Source of the DNA: Tetmemena sp. SeJ-2015
Lineage: Eukaryota; Ciliophora; Spirotrichea; Sporadotrichida; Oxytrichidae
Reading direction: 5' to 3'
NCBI GenBank assembly: GCA_027382625.1
Contig: JAJKFJ010022597.1
Location: 124,001 to 188,000, forward strand
Length of the DNA: 64,000 nucleotides
The translations under genes and the position numbers were made by a program. Positions 23,101-35,161 of this stretch are shown piece after piece. The notes beneath the pieces are model-generated. The model did no database searches, was not told where the DNA came from, and saw nothing but the letters and a program-made list of their open reading frames with translations. How positions within the stretch are numbered: position 1 is the stretch's first letter; every line of letters begins with the position of its first letter.

Positions 23101-26100
23101 ATAGAAGAGTAATTCTAATGTTCATTTTTGTACCGAACACAGAAGGCAATATTCATCAGAATAAAGAAGAATAACACAAGTAGGGAAAGTGTAGTCATAA
23201 GAGGTGCCTACTCATAGAAAATGAGGGGCTCATAGTGGATAAAAGTCACATTTTTTATAACGTTTGTTTAGTTCCCTAGCGTTTCGTTCCACCCTCCGCC
23301 TATAGTTCCCCCACCATCCTAATCCTGATCTCCTCCTGTGTGATTATTAGTGTTATTTCCAGTACTTGTATTTGTATTATTGCCTCCAGTCTGATTATTA
23401 TTTGTGCTGTTGCCTCCTCCAGTGTTAGTACCGTTGCCTCCTGTGCTTGTATTAGTATTATTCGTGGTATTCCCCCCTGTACTCGTGTTAGTGGTATTAG
23501 TGCCTCCTGTGCTTTAATTGTTATTTGTATTATTGCCACCCGTACTAGTGTTTGTATTATTTCCGCCTGTGCTTTGGTTGGTGGTATTGGTTCCTCCAGA
23601 GGTCTAGTTAGTGGTGTATTGATTCCTCCTGTGCTGAATTGGTATTTGTATTATTCCTGTGCTTGTGTTAGTATTGGTGTTGTTGGTATTTACTTAAATT
23701 AAATAATCCTCGCATTTCATTATCTTTTAGCAAATTGCCAGTGTCTCCACCACCACCGCCAGTGGTGCTATTGTCCCCAGTGGTGTCAACTATGCCTCCG
23801 CTTCCATCATCGTCAGTGTTTGAGTTTTGATCAGGCCACTTAGCTCCAGTGTTAGAGAAAGTTCCCCAGAGTTGGATTCTGTAGAGACTCACCTAATTGG
23901 CCTAACACACTATCTACCCATTCGCAGAGTTAACCGACACAGGCTTAATCTTTGAAGTGTAGTTATTCCATCCTGATGAAATCGCATCTCTATAATAATT
24001 ATAATGATCAAGAGGCTTAAAGATCTCTAATAGCACAAGAGTAGCCAAAAGTGCCCGCATTATAGGCAGTGAATTAATCCTTAGTCAAGCGGAAAGTAGC
24101 ATTTACTTGCTAAGTATTTGAGAGTCCTACCAACGAGATGAGGTTACTAGATTTATCGTATACAGAAGAGTGAACAAAGGTCCAGTTAGAAACTACTACA
24201 AAGAAGCCATTGACTCCTCCTCTGTTTTAAACAGTTGACTTTGAATACTGATACGCATCCACATCCGGGAGAGTGTTTGAGTCACTTGAGATTTTCGCAA
24301 AGTTAATTGTGTAGCCGTCCTTGTTAATGTACTGTCATACTTGCTTATAAAATAAGAAAAAACATGAATACTCAATGCTTTACCAGGATAGAGGTTATTA
24401 TTGATGGCTGTGAATAATGTAACGAGGTTCACTTGGTATTAAGAGAGATAGACCGCATCTATGAAATCCATGCAAGCTACATATACTTTCAGAGCTGCGT
24501 CTAGCATCATGTCTCCGATAAAGAAGTTGTTTGTGTTTAGCAATCTAGTGTATGTATCTAAAATCTCATTTCTGTATTTCGGAGCTTTAGTTATCCTGGA
24601 AATGTAGTAGAATATGTAATAATTATATAAAAAGGATGGCAATATAATTAATGCTAAACCTTTTATTTAATTTATTATAAGGTGGGAATAATGAGAAATG
24701 AGTAGGCCTTATAAATGAAAAATTCTAAATTATTTGCATATGTCTATGGTATTTTTGGCAACAGTAGCTTGTCTGTCAGGAGAGACGATCATATCTAATG
24801 CACCATCTATAACTATATAGTTCCACAGGTAAACAGTAGCATTCATGTATATAGTCTAGAAATATGTATTCGCATATGAGAGTGAGTTATACTTGCCAGT
24901 AGACATCGCTTACATCAAGTTTCTAATGCGATGCACATTCAACTCAAAGTCAGTCTCCTAATTAAATTTCTCTTATTTATAAGTTTTATAGTCTCATTAA
25001 AAACCATACCCTAGCCAAGAATCATAGCGTACATTCTGTTGTTCATAGTGATCGCATTTATTAATATGTCAGTTGAGGTAGACATGGGCTGCATGATAGT
25101 CTGATAATTACCTTCAGCATCCACTGCATCAAAGTAGATCATATTTTCTTTTGGGAGCACTGGCAAGTTTATGGCCATTCAATCTACTCAAAATATAGTA
25201 AGATGCTTCTCAATGTGTAAAGTGATTGGGGAGGAAGAAGAAGAGAGATAAGGAGAGAAGATCATGTTATATTTAGTGCTAGTCTCCTTCATTCTGATCT
25301 ACAAGTATACTACGTTACTTAGAGTGGCTGCTAAATAACTGGGACTCACTACTAAGCTAGTCAAATAAGCAGTGAGAGAGTTGAAGTTAATGTTGATCGT
25401 GCCCACTGAAAGCTAATCATAGAGATTTACTTGCTAAAATATAGAGTAAGTTTAAGAGCCAGAGGAAGCAGAGACTCTGCATTAGATGCTCACAAACTTA
25501 TAGGTCATTAGCACATATGGTGGGATAATCCTCGAGAAATTAAACTTTATGGATTAAACGCTCTTATTAAAGTTTAGTGAAGTAGTTTTGCGTTCTTGAT
25601 ATTCCAAGGGGTAGCTTGCTAATAACTTCTCTCCTATCTGTGTTAATTATTGACCATTTGTCGGTCATAGAAGTTGGGCAAGTAATGCCAAATAGAGAGT
25701 AATAGTTCAAGCTAAAGTCTTTATAGGTGTAAATCTTACAGCCAACGTTGGCCTTATCCTCAGAAATTATAACATAGACGGTGGTTGTATTAGTTAGACT
25801 TCCCTTTGTTGCGCTCACTGTAAAACTCTACATTTGTATTAAAGTACTACATCTTATTAAAAGGCTAGGCAACATTAAGTAGAGAAGAAAAAGGCAGAGT
25901 TCTGAATAAGAAGCACACTTGAGAGAGACATCTTGCAATTGTTATTGGAAAACGTGGCCGCAGTGCAGACTGACTGGATCGATGAGGGGCAGGTCCACGT
26001 GCACTTCAAAGTTCCTGAAGTCGCCCCGTAAGCATCGTACGAACCTTAAACTTATGAAAATATCTGGATATTCCACTCTTTATGATGACTTTAAGGTTAG

Positions 26101-28716
26101 GAAGATGAAGCATCTAGCACCAAGTTAGCTTCCCTTGGATTAATGACATCAGGGTAGCTGATTACCAAGCTCAGGTATTGCCTCAGTACCATGAGTAGGA
26201 AGGAGTAGCTCTTCTGCTAGAGATTCGAGCCTAGAGTGTACCTCACAACAGCTGTCACATTAATACCCTACATCTTAGGTAGAGCTGCTAAAATTTGAGA
26301 ATGAATACAAAGAGTGGAATTTGACTAGCTGCTAATGTGCTACTAGATACCATGATGGTTTAGTTGTTATTGTATATGTTCAAATTTAGTTTGCTCTCCT
26401 TCGTTTGCCACATGATATACTACAAACTCAAAGCTCCCTTAGTGGCATCGCAGTTATTATAAAGACTCAAGTCCATTTGCAACTATTTCAAAGTGGTTGT
26501 TATAAAAAGTCCACCATTTATTACATCTGACATTGTGATTCCCAAGCATCCTGAACTATCTGCAACTGGAATAATCAGCACTGTCACATAAGCTGGAATG
26601 CTCTTTCTCGTGGCGTCTGAGACAACTAAATTTTCATTCTATTAGAATAAACTAGAGAGTAAACATAGTACTTGCCTGGGGTGTTTACAGACCAAGACGT
26701 CCTGTTTGCCGGATATACAGCTTTATCTAATCATAACTTGAATCAATTTTATTAAAATAGCTATTCTTTGATCTGTTACAAAGGTGGCAGTAGTCTTATT
26801 CATGCTGCCCCAAGTGTAGAAGAAATTAAAATTCAATGAGTATAGAATGGTTATATAAAATTGGTATTTGTGGAATCTCTGGCATCATAAGTGCCCGTTC
26901 CGTCAAGATATAGGATCTTATCACTTTAGACTTCGATATATGATTGTAGGGGCCACGCCCAAAGCGAGCTATCCTAGAGCTTAAGTGTGATAGTGACATA
27001 GTTGTATCCAACGATCTCATTTGTAGCAGAATTCACAATGTAAACATAGGAGGTGAAAGCTTGCGACTTTATATTTGAGGTGAAAGATTTCTGCTACATC
27101 GCTGCTGTTATAGTAACTAGACTATATCAACACACACTCACACATGTTATGAGAGTTAAAATTTAGAGTTGAGTTGTATGGGTAGCTCCTAATATCTGAA
27201 AATAAGACTGGGTTGCTGAAGCTGATAAAGACTAGAGTGATATAGCTCTGCATGTTGGCGCAAGAAACTGCCAGATTGGCATAGGGCTTTCCGATTTTGA
27301 TGTCAATGTAGTTGAGACTGTTGACCGATATCTGCAGCTAATTACTTGATAGCGCCGTGACTCCAGCAAGCGAAGCTGAATTAGTAATATTCATGGAGTA
27401 GTCAATGCAGGTATTTACTGGCTTATAAGACTCTGGAGAAAGGATGGTGAAGCTAGGTGAGTCAGTGGCAGAGCGAGAAGTGTTCTTGGTGTTAGTAATT
27501 TTCAGAGAGAAAGAGTAGAGGGTGTCAAAGGCAACCCTCTGGAAAAATATGCGAGTGTAGGGGTCGAAGGTGATGTTCTTGCTCAGACTAGAACAGCCTA
27601 CGAAATTGGAGGCACAAGTCCAAGTATAGGTGAAAGATCCACTCTAAGGATAGAGTGGGTCATAAACAGTCGTGTAGTCCCAATTTATTGAATCACTGTA
27701 CCCATAAATTTGCCCCTGCTTGTAGGAGTTTGTTTAGATCTAAAGGTAAAAATGGTCAATACAAAAAGGAAAATTAAAAAAAGGCAATAGATAAATATAG
27801 TGTGGAATATAATTAAAATCGAGATTGTTGAAAATTTTAAATGGAGGTTGCAAATTCAAGGTATTTAAATTAGTATACCTCCTTCAAATCAACGATATTA
27901 TAGGCAACCTCTCAAAAAGATAATGAATCCAGAGTTTTAAGGTATGATTTAAAGCAAAAGCAATAAATTATTATCTATAGTAATCGATATATGTTGGTGG
28001 AGGTAGTTTGGGATATTTTTTCCTTTCTTAAATTTCTCTTAATAGATCAGAACAGAATTAGATAACTATTTTAATCATACTTACATTCAATAGATTTTTA
28101 ATGCAAGATAAGAATTTAATTTTCTCTCTTTTCCATGTGCTTTTATGATTGACATTGCCAATAACTAAGTTAAAACTTCCTGAAGCCCACTGGAGAGTTG
28201 AATTGCCTCTTGTGAGTTGAAAAAAGACCACCACTTGCTTGTAAGAGTTGTCTGCCAGCGAGCTCCAGTCATTAATCTGTAGGGTGTTCGAAGATGTGAG
28301 CGTGAAGACTGAGCTGCTCACTCCATCAACATTTATTCCCTGCACTTAATATGTACCCTCACTGCAGCTCAAATTAAACGTGGGCTTTATAAACTCTACT
28401 TCTAAAGAATGCTTAAATATAATTATAGCTGATTAAAAAGGCTTCAACATAATTTGCCTACTGGTTTAGTTGCCGACGCCACTTTGTAATTGAACTGGTA
28501 GCTCTCGCTAAAAGCCGCAGTAGGACAATACACAGCTGTTTAGAGATCTCTGTTCCCTCTGACGGCATTATTGCTTTCAAGGAAGGATTTTTAAAGATCA
28601 TCCTCCAAGTTATACTGTAGAAATTCTCTCTCATTATTGACCAAGGCAGCTGCACTCAAAGAAGAGAGAAGAATAGTATACAATGAGCACAAGGTATAGA
28701 AGTTTTTCTTCGTCAT
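20137..28716 (-). CDS. Very large REJ/PKD-type multi-pass surface protein
   Basis: ATG at 28716 begins with a Lys-rich end and a hydrophobic signal sequence (LYTILLSSLSAAA). The ectodomain, 24-28 kb, is in many short exons or MDSs. It contains REJ-like segments such as YTWTCASNFVGCSSLSKNIT followed by FQRVAFDTLYSFSLKI, near 27500-27650. A Gly/Thr/Asn-rich repeat stretch (23280-23700) leads to a transmembrane helix (FIFVIGLVIVLLIRPW, near 22720) and a charged Gln-rich region. Near 20480-20670 are further helices (KWILLIIWIGFVIANILEI and FIQWLILSIVTFLAI), then DPILYWVLACVML after removal of an IES at 20431-20467. Stop TGA at 20137. The domain layout recalls polycystin-1/PKDREJ proteins; whether it is one gene or two adjacent ones cannot be settled by eye, and most internal boundaries are unresolved. 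Confidence 0.5.
20431..20467. other. IES in REJ-type gene, pointer ATAT
   Basis: ATAT copies at 20427-20430 and 20468-20471. Removal of 41 nt joins QLVIDPI to LYWVLACVMLQ and opens the frame to the final TGA. Confidence 0.65.
23280..23700 (-). repeat. Coding low-complexity repeat, unit (S/T)TGG(N/T)(N/T)T
   Basis: On the minus strand the sequence repeatedly encodes STGGNNTNTSTGG, TNTTNQSTGG and similar units, about ten copies, within the ectodomain of the REJ-type protein. It would form a flexible, heavily O- or N-glycosylatable stalk. At least two frame slips inside the repeat suggest copy-number or assembly problems. Confidence 0.75.
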
Positions 28717-28801
28717 TTTTAAGATTTTAAACTTAAATATATTATTGCTCAAACATAATAATAAGATGATGATATTTAATCCATTGATTTTCATTTGATG
28801 G

Positions 28802-30204
28802 ATAGGCTTTTATTTAATTGAGGAGAGAAGCAATTATATGTCTAAATTTAGTGAGACGATAATGGGGCACAGACCCTGCTTTCAAATTACTCAAAGTGCT
28901 GTTTAGAATTCATAGTCAATATTTTACGAATTCTCCCCTCATTCATTGTGCAATTAAGCTTTGAGAGTAAGAAATCGACTATAATTAATTCTAATCTTGC
29001 CTACCTTGCTATTTTTTCCTCCAAGAAGTTGAGTGCTATTCTGAGGATGTTGGTGTTTACAGGAATTGCTACTTCACTTTCCAGGAGAGTCTTTAAGTCT
29101 GATAATTGGTCTATAGTCTCTATCCCTTCCTACTAGGAATTCCATGGGCTCTGTATTTGATCTGCGTTGCCCAAGATGTCCTTCTATTTGCGAAGAGTTT
29201 CTCCCAGGTGAGAGTACCTCATAGACTTCTCAGCTTGCAAGCCCATGTTTGCATACTGATTTTCGTTAAATGCATTTTAACCCTGAATTGGGATTAATCA
29301 ATAGCTATAAGTGGGAATAATATGTATAATTGGGACCTTTTCCTCCTCATGCTCTTCATTTTCTTAAGCCTCCACAATCTCATTTTTGTTTAAGACTTGA
29401 GAATTGCCAGAAGAGCGTTCATTGTTATCTGGACTCTTCATGCAACAAACTATCATAGATTAATTTGCATATGCTACTTGGGCTGAAGACTGATCCATCA
29501 TCCTTTTAATTAGAGGCAGCAGGGTTGGCAATATTGCTCTTTTGCTTTCCCCACAGGCTGGTGCCTTTCTTTTTGGCTTCCTCTTCTTTCCTTTTCCTTT
29601 CGAGAATATGAGCACCCTGCTCTCTCATGTTTTTCACCAGTTTAGGCACCAGAGGATCCAAATCATACACTAAATACAAGCTTAGATTATTCAAATTAAA
29701 GCTGTGATAATTTTCCATACCTAGCTTGGATGCTTCTAATTTTTGGAGATGAATGCACAGCCAAAAGGCAAGAAGAACTTCATACTTGAAAGTTCTTGAA
29801 TCGAAAGTCTTCTTGATATCTGCAAATGACTTCTCCAGATCATCCTTCTCTTCATTATAGATGTGCTGCAGTCTCTCGTTTTTAATTGCAAACAGTACAA
29901 GTCTAAAGGATAAGTCAAGTTTAATTTAAATTATATTATCTTACTCTGGAGCTAGGATAGTAGAGATTTGCATAGTGCAAACCGAGCCATGGTTTGGCTT
30001 TCTCTCGTCTGCTTTTTTATAAGGCTGGTCGCCCAGTGTCTTCACATAGTTGTCGGGCTACTCATTTTGAGTCTGACTATTTTTGCCACTACCTATCCCT
30101 CCAAGAGCCATTCCCCCGAAGGCAGACTAGCTCTGAATATCAAACTAGGATGTCTGAGGTTGCTGCTCTTACGGCAGCCTGACCGACATCGATGACTTCG
30201 ACAT
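28802..30204 (-). CDS. Unrecognised protein, possibly two genes
   Basis: ATG at 30204 starts MSKSSMSVRLPQEQQPQ, a Gln/Ser/Gly-rich leader. A GTAAGA...CTTTAG intron near 29900-29945 joins TILAP to RLVLFAIKNERLQ; a second GTATGG...TTTAG intron near 29670-29720 joins EASKL to VYDLDPLVPKLVKN. A helical domain with HILERKRKEEEAKKK follows. After a frame change near 29430-29480 the strand continues with MKSPDNNERSSGNSQ, then, past another interruption near 29315, NAFNENQYANMGLQAEKS through IPVNTNILRIALNFLEE and MNEGRIRKI. I do not recognise a domain. The last part may be a separate gene. Confidence 0.4.
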
Positions 30205-30282
30205 TTAAATTTGAATTATATTTATATCCTTATCCTGAATCCACTTTTTATTTCATCCTTCTTATCATTGCAAGGTAGGTTA

Positions 30283-30930
30283 GCTTATGAAGTTGTCTAA
30301 TCTAGAGTGTAGTATCTTGGTGGCCTACTACAATGTAAAGATAGATGAGGAGATGATTCTAAGAGCTGTCAAGACTGGCTAGCTAGAATTCTTGTACTGT
30401 GTCTTCGCCTATAACAAGAACTACTATTGCAAAATGCTTAAAACGCATTTTAAACCTATCACAAATAAATTCTCTCTTTGAAATAAGAGTTGATGCCTCA
30501 TGAGCGGGAGGACCAAGAAAATTCAGAAGAATCTGAGGAAGACTCCCAAGCGAAAAAAGACAGCAGCAACAACGTATTCTCGGATCCTCGCTTCGAGCAG
30601 ATATTTAGGACAAGCAACTACAAGGTGTTCACATTTGACTTCCTCTTCAAAAAGGTATTGGAGTTCCAAGAGGGGGCAGCTACAGTTATGATAAGAGCTA
30701 TCGTACATAAGAAAGTTCTCTCAACGGAGAACATACTCCAGAGTCTGCTCATGAACTAACTAGATAAGATTGCTTGGTAAGTAAATTAAAATGCATCTTT
30801 GTATTAAAGTCTAATGAATAATAGTGTTGAGGGATTTATGTTTGATTTCTTAAATATAGTGAGTATGCGGTGAGCTACATAGACAAGGCCGATGAGGACT
30901 TGATGATATTCGCTTTGAGAAACTAAAGTC
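30283..30930 (+). CDS. Unrecognised small protein
   Basis: MKLSNLECSILVAYYNVKID starts at about 30283 and runs to FSL before a frame change near 30480. An acidic segment (EDQENSEESEEDSQAKKD) then leads to FTFDFLFKKVLEFQEGA and LQSLLMNQLDKIAW. A GTAAGT...ATATAG intron at about 30778-30860 joins this to CEYAVSYIDKADEDLMIFAL. The stop is unclear. No domain recognised; it ends about 150 nt upstream of the histone H3 gene. Confidence 0.4.
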
Positions 30931-31083
30931 AATTAAAAACATTCCAATTTTTCAAATTGAATATTCGAATTCAAACATTCTGCTCTCAGTTAGTGAATAT
31001 AAGGGTGATAGTACTTTCTTAAATTAAATAAATAAAACCAACTTAAAGTATCTTTACTTACAGAATTCATCATAAACATACAA

Positions 31084-31494
31084 ATGGCAAGAACTAAGCA
31101 AACAGCAAGAAAGCAAACCGGAGCTAAGGCCCCAAGAAAGGCACTGGCTAATAAGGCAGCTCGCAAGACTGCACCTGCTGAGGGTGGTGTGAAGAAGCCT
31201 CACAGATTCAGACCTGGCACCGTCGCTCTCAGAGAGATCAGAAAGTACTAGAAGTCAACTGAGCTCCTCATCAGAAAACTTCCCTTCCAAAGATTGGTGA
31301 GGGAGATTGCCTCTGACTACAAGAGTGATCTCAGATTCTAGTCATCAGCTGTGGCTGCAATTCAAGAGGCAGCTGAGGCGTTCATGGTAGGACTCTTCGA
31401 AGATACAAATCTGTGCGCTATCCATGCTGGCAGAGTCACCATCATGCCCAAAGACATCTAGTTGGCCAGAAGAATCAGAGGAGAGAGAACTTGA
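31084..31494 (+). CDS. Histone H3 variant without Ser10
   Basis: Core nucleosome histone; 136 codons plus TGA, intron-free and IES-free, with Gln encoded by TAG at four internal positions. The histone fold from [20 protein letters not shown] to the end is well conserved ([32 protein letters not shown], ending GERT). The N-terminal tail diverges from canonical H3: Ser10 is Gln, Gly13 Ala, Gln19 Ala, Thr22 Asn, Ser28 Thr, Thr32 Glu; Lys4, Lys9, Lys14, Lys18, Lys23, Lys27 and Lys36 are kept. Lys115 in HAKRV is Gly. It is therefore a replacement or developmental variant and lacks the usual mitotic H3S10 phosphorylation site. Start chosen by alignment to the ARTKQTARK tail. Confidence 0.95.
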
Positions 31495-31616
31495 ACCCCA
31501 AGATAGAGAGAAGATCCTCTGATCAGATTAGGCTTGTAATATAAAGGCCCTTAATTTTTAAAGATTCAAAAAATAAAGTATAAGCAACTTATTAATTCTC
31601 ATATTTTCATTTAAAG

Positions 31617-34600
31617 TCATATCTCTCTGTCAATGTGGAAGAAGCCCTTATTCTTATTTTGATTATAGAGAGGAGGTAGATTACTTTGCAAGTTCTTCTC
31701 TTAGTAGGAATGAGAAACGTGATTCTTGAAACTCTATCTCCTATTTTAGACCACCTCTGGATGAACCTTACCCTACTTCCTTCTCTCAAAAGCTCTTCTG
31801 AATTCAGTTGGTGCTCTCTGTAGTATCTCTTCTCTGTTAAAGTACCTCCCTACTAAATTAAAACTTAACTAAAAGCTAGGAGTTCAATAAGAAATCGAAG
31901 TTTAAATTGATCTTGTTGAGAATACTGAGAAGAGAGCTGCCCATCTGCCTCAGATTGTGGGTGATGCTTCTGGTCTCTGAAGCTTTAGATGAAAGTTTGT
32001 TGAAGCGACTCTTATTCCTGTTATCATAGTATCTAAAGAGTTCATCCTGATCATCGTTCTAGAAGGCAATCAACGACTTCTGTATCATGTTGAAGTGTAT
32101 CATGTCGATGCGATAAATGTTGAACTCACTGACCTTGTACGGCAAAGCTTTCAGAGCAAGTTTCAAATCCATAGATTCCTTGGAGGAAATGTCTGAGATG
32201 AAGAGAAACCGAATGAGCAGCTTTTGAATGATGTCTAGTTCATCTTAAGGTAGACTATCCAACTTCAGTTAGCTTGCTTCATCTAGAGGGTCGTCTTTGT
32301 GCGAGTGTTGGAAGACTGCATTTTTCTTTTGCTATTCCTTTTGCTTCTCTGCCTTTTTAATGTCGTAAGACTTAGGCTTTACTTCTTGGAGGATCTTGTG
32401 AATAAGTTACTCACCAAAGATCGTCTTTATGTCCTTGCCCTTGTTCTTATTCTTCTTTCTATCTGACCTGGGGATCAGCATTGGCGTAGAATGAGAAATT
32501 AAGTAGATATTTACTAACTACTACATTTTAAGGATGAGGCTTGCTCTCATCATAGGGAGGAGGCCTATATTTACTCCAAGCCTCAATCAGCAACTCCTTG
32601 GTGATAAATTTCAACACTCATTTTGTCTATGCTTTAATCATATGATGTTGTATCCTAGGTCTTCCTCTTCAAGTTCATCGTCCAAGAAATGGCGTTTATC
32701 CTCCTGCGCATTTATCTTGATTTCCTAAGGGTTCTGACTATCTTTAGCCTTTGTGGCGTATTCACATTAGATTTTAGCTTCTACTGCTGTTCAACCAGTT
32801 GCTGCTTCTTTATCCGCATAAGTCTGCGCTTGGTGCGCATACGTTTCCTGCGCATGGCTGAGTTTCTCTACTTGAAAAGGTTGAGGACTGCTCGCATCAC
32901 CTCAAAGATCTCATTGTAGAGCACTATCAAATCCTAGGTGAAGTCTTCCTGCTCTTTTTCCTGATTCGCATCGTTCTCATCTCTAAAATGGGATAATGGA
33001 AGCATAATTATGATCTTTGTAGTCACAAAGGGTCTTAATGAAATAGAAGGTGTCCTTGGCCACTCCATAGAACAAGTAAAAGAGGCCAAGTAGCAACCAA
33101 GAGGGCATCAGCCAAATCATGTTCCCAAAGGAAGCGAGTCGCACGATGTTTATGATCAACTTGATATAGATGAAAGGGACGAGTAAAACCTCATAGATGA
33201 GAAACACTATGATGTAAGCCATGTTTTCAAACCAGAAAATAAATTTACTGAATCCCTCAGCCGCTCTCTTCATAAGTCCTCTCCTCAAAACGAAGGGGAC
33301 TATGAACAAAGTTGATTTTCATGATGAAATGATTTTAATGTTCTCTATATTAAAGTGAAGAAATTAAGAGGAGGTGGGAGAGTGACTAACTCTGTATATC
33401 CCCACTCATTCCTCATGGCTATCTAGTATCTTTCAATGAACTGATACTAGTTAACTTGGAATGCGAAATTACCCTGCGCATCCATTTTGTGATAAGTAGA
33501 CTCCAAGATAGCCACAAGGAAATTGACAAGTACAATTTTAAACATGAAGATGTGTAAGGTCTGAAAGATAGTAAACTCAAGTACCCCTTACCCAACCAAG
33601 TAGTTGTACATTCCAATTATCCCATCAAAGAGCGTGCGGAAAGTTAGAGGGATAGTTGCAAACTGAGGAGCCGACTCTTGGAAGAAAAGCTGAAAGATAG
33701 AGAGGTTGATCATGATCACGTACATCAAGATAAAGATATAGGTGGTGATGTTCACACACACTCGAATTATTATCATCATCAGTTTTGAAACAGGCCGTAC
33801 CACAATAAATTGTTAGTTATTTTAATGCATGATTGATTAACAAGGAAATACATGAAAAAGCGACCCCAAGAGAGAAGAATAACCACGATTACGTAGTAGT
33901 CCAAATTTCTCTTTTTGTTATTCTCATATAAAGTATAAATTCTATCATATGAATCTTATCTATCTTTAAGCAATACTATCTAAGACTTGGGTATATGAGA
34001 TATTACCAATAACATTGAAGCTGACTAGGTTCATAATAGCAGCTAGAATATCCATAATTGTCCATTTATCGTAAGGCATCTTGACTTCGGCAAACATGTT
34101 GAAAATCTATTTAGTCATCACATATATCAGGAGTGAGATGGAGAGAATGGTCCCATAGAAATTGAAGCTATTATAGCTGTCTATATTGACAAGAACAGCA
34201 GCAATCTGAGCATCTTCATCTAAGTCTGCAAAGTTAGATTGCTTGAAAAGAGACAGATACTCAAAGTTAATATACTGGAAGACTGATAGCAAGACTAGAG
34301 AGCAAATGAAGTCCTTCTGAAAAAGGTAAGAAATTGACGAGTGTCTAAACTTGTATTAGAACCAGAATTTCTCCTCATTCACACTTGGCTTGAAATTCAA
34401 TTGCAGCAGATCATTGGGTGTGATTTGCTTTCCAGGTAACTTCTTAACTGGAGCATTCATTAAGAAAGAGAGGTGAGAGAAGTCAGATAGTTTCCCATCG
34501 CACTCATATGTAGGTTTACCGACCCACACCTCCTCAAGTAAGATAGAGACTTTCTCATTTTCCATAAGCTACACATAGCCATTTGAAGTGATGATCTTGA

Positions 34601-35130
34601 TGACAGTTCGGTCCTTAAAGTCCAAATCTAGAAACACCTTCGGGATGATTTCGTCTTCCATATTATCAATGATTCGTTTTCCAAGGCCGAGCAGTTTATC
34701 TATCAGTACCACGTTCTCCTGTCTGAATATGCTGATACTGTCACCAATTTATTTCAGGAACTCACAGCATAGGCCTATCACTTAAATTGGATTGTAGCAA
34801 AGCAGGATACGGTTTTATTCATGACCCCTCTTTATTATCTCAGTTATGTAGTTAATGAAGATTCTCAACTTCTGCTAAGGCCAGCGAGGAGAAGTCCGCA
34901 AAGATCAACACATTCAGTATCAGCTCATTCTTTGTTCCAGTTCTAGAAATAAGATGCTATTATAAACTCTACTTTAAACTTACTTCATGTTGGCAAGGAA
35001 TTCATCTATCATATTTTCGTTGCTCAGAAAGCTTAAGCCGAAAATAGATTGCCTCAAAGCATACTTTAGGAAAATCTCATTATAGTTTCTCAAATAATTG
35101 CTAAGTTGTAGGAAATATTTGAAAGTCTTA
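31617..35130 (-). CDS. Ion channel A (TRP/polycystin-like), N-terminus missing
   Basis: Paralogue of the next gene. Reading down from about 35110: NYLRNYNEIFLKYALRQSIF, NMIDEFLANMK, a GTAAGT...CTAG intron, then KNELILNVLIFADFS, KVFLDLDFKDRTVIKIITSNGY and EEVWVGKPTYECDGKLSDFS. The channel domain includes KMPYDKWTIMDILAAIMNL and the pore helix FDGIIGMYNYLVG. The S6-like segment is FKIVLVNFLVAILESTYHK, followed by QYQFIERYQIAMRNEWGY and a very basic segment (RRKRMRTKRRLMRIKKQQ, about 32790-32850). The C-terminal part has LALKALPYKVSEFNIYRIDM and a basic tail to TGA at 31617. IES at 31860-31902 removed; several other frame changes remain. No start codon is visible, so N-terminal coding segments must lie elsewhere. 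Confidence 0.65.
31860..31902. other. IES in channel A, pointer TAAATT
   Basis: Pointer copies 31854-31859 and 31903-31908. Removal of 49 nt joins ILNKINL to VGRYFNREEILQRAP and opens the basic C-terminal tail. Confidence 0.7.
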
Positions 35131-35161
35131 TAATGATAAATTAATGTCCCAAATTATGAAA

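Noticed and set aside
23340..23702. 120-codon plus-strand ORF rich in Ile/Ser/Cys
   Set aside because: Antisense shadow of the Gly/Thr/Asn repeat of the minus-strand REJ-type gene.
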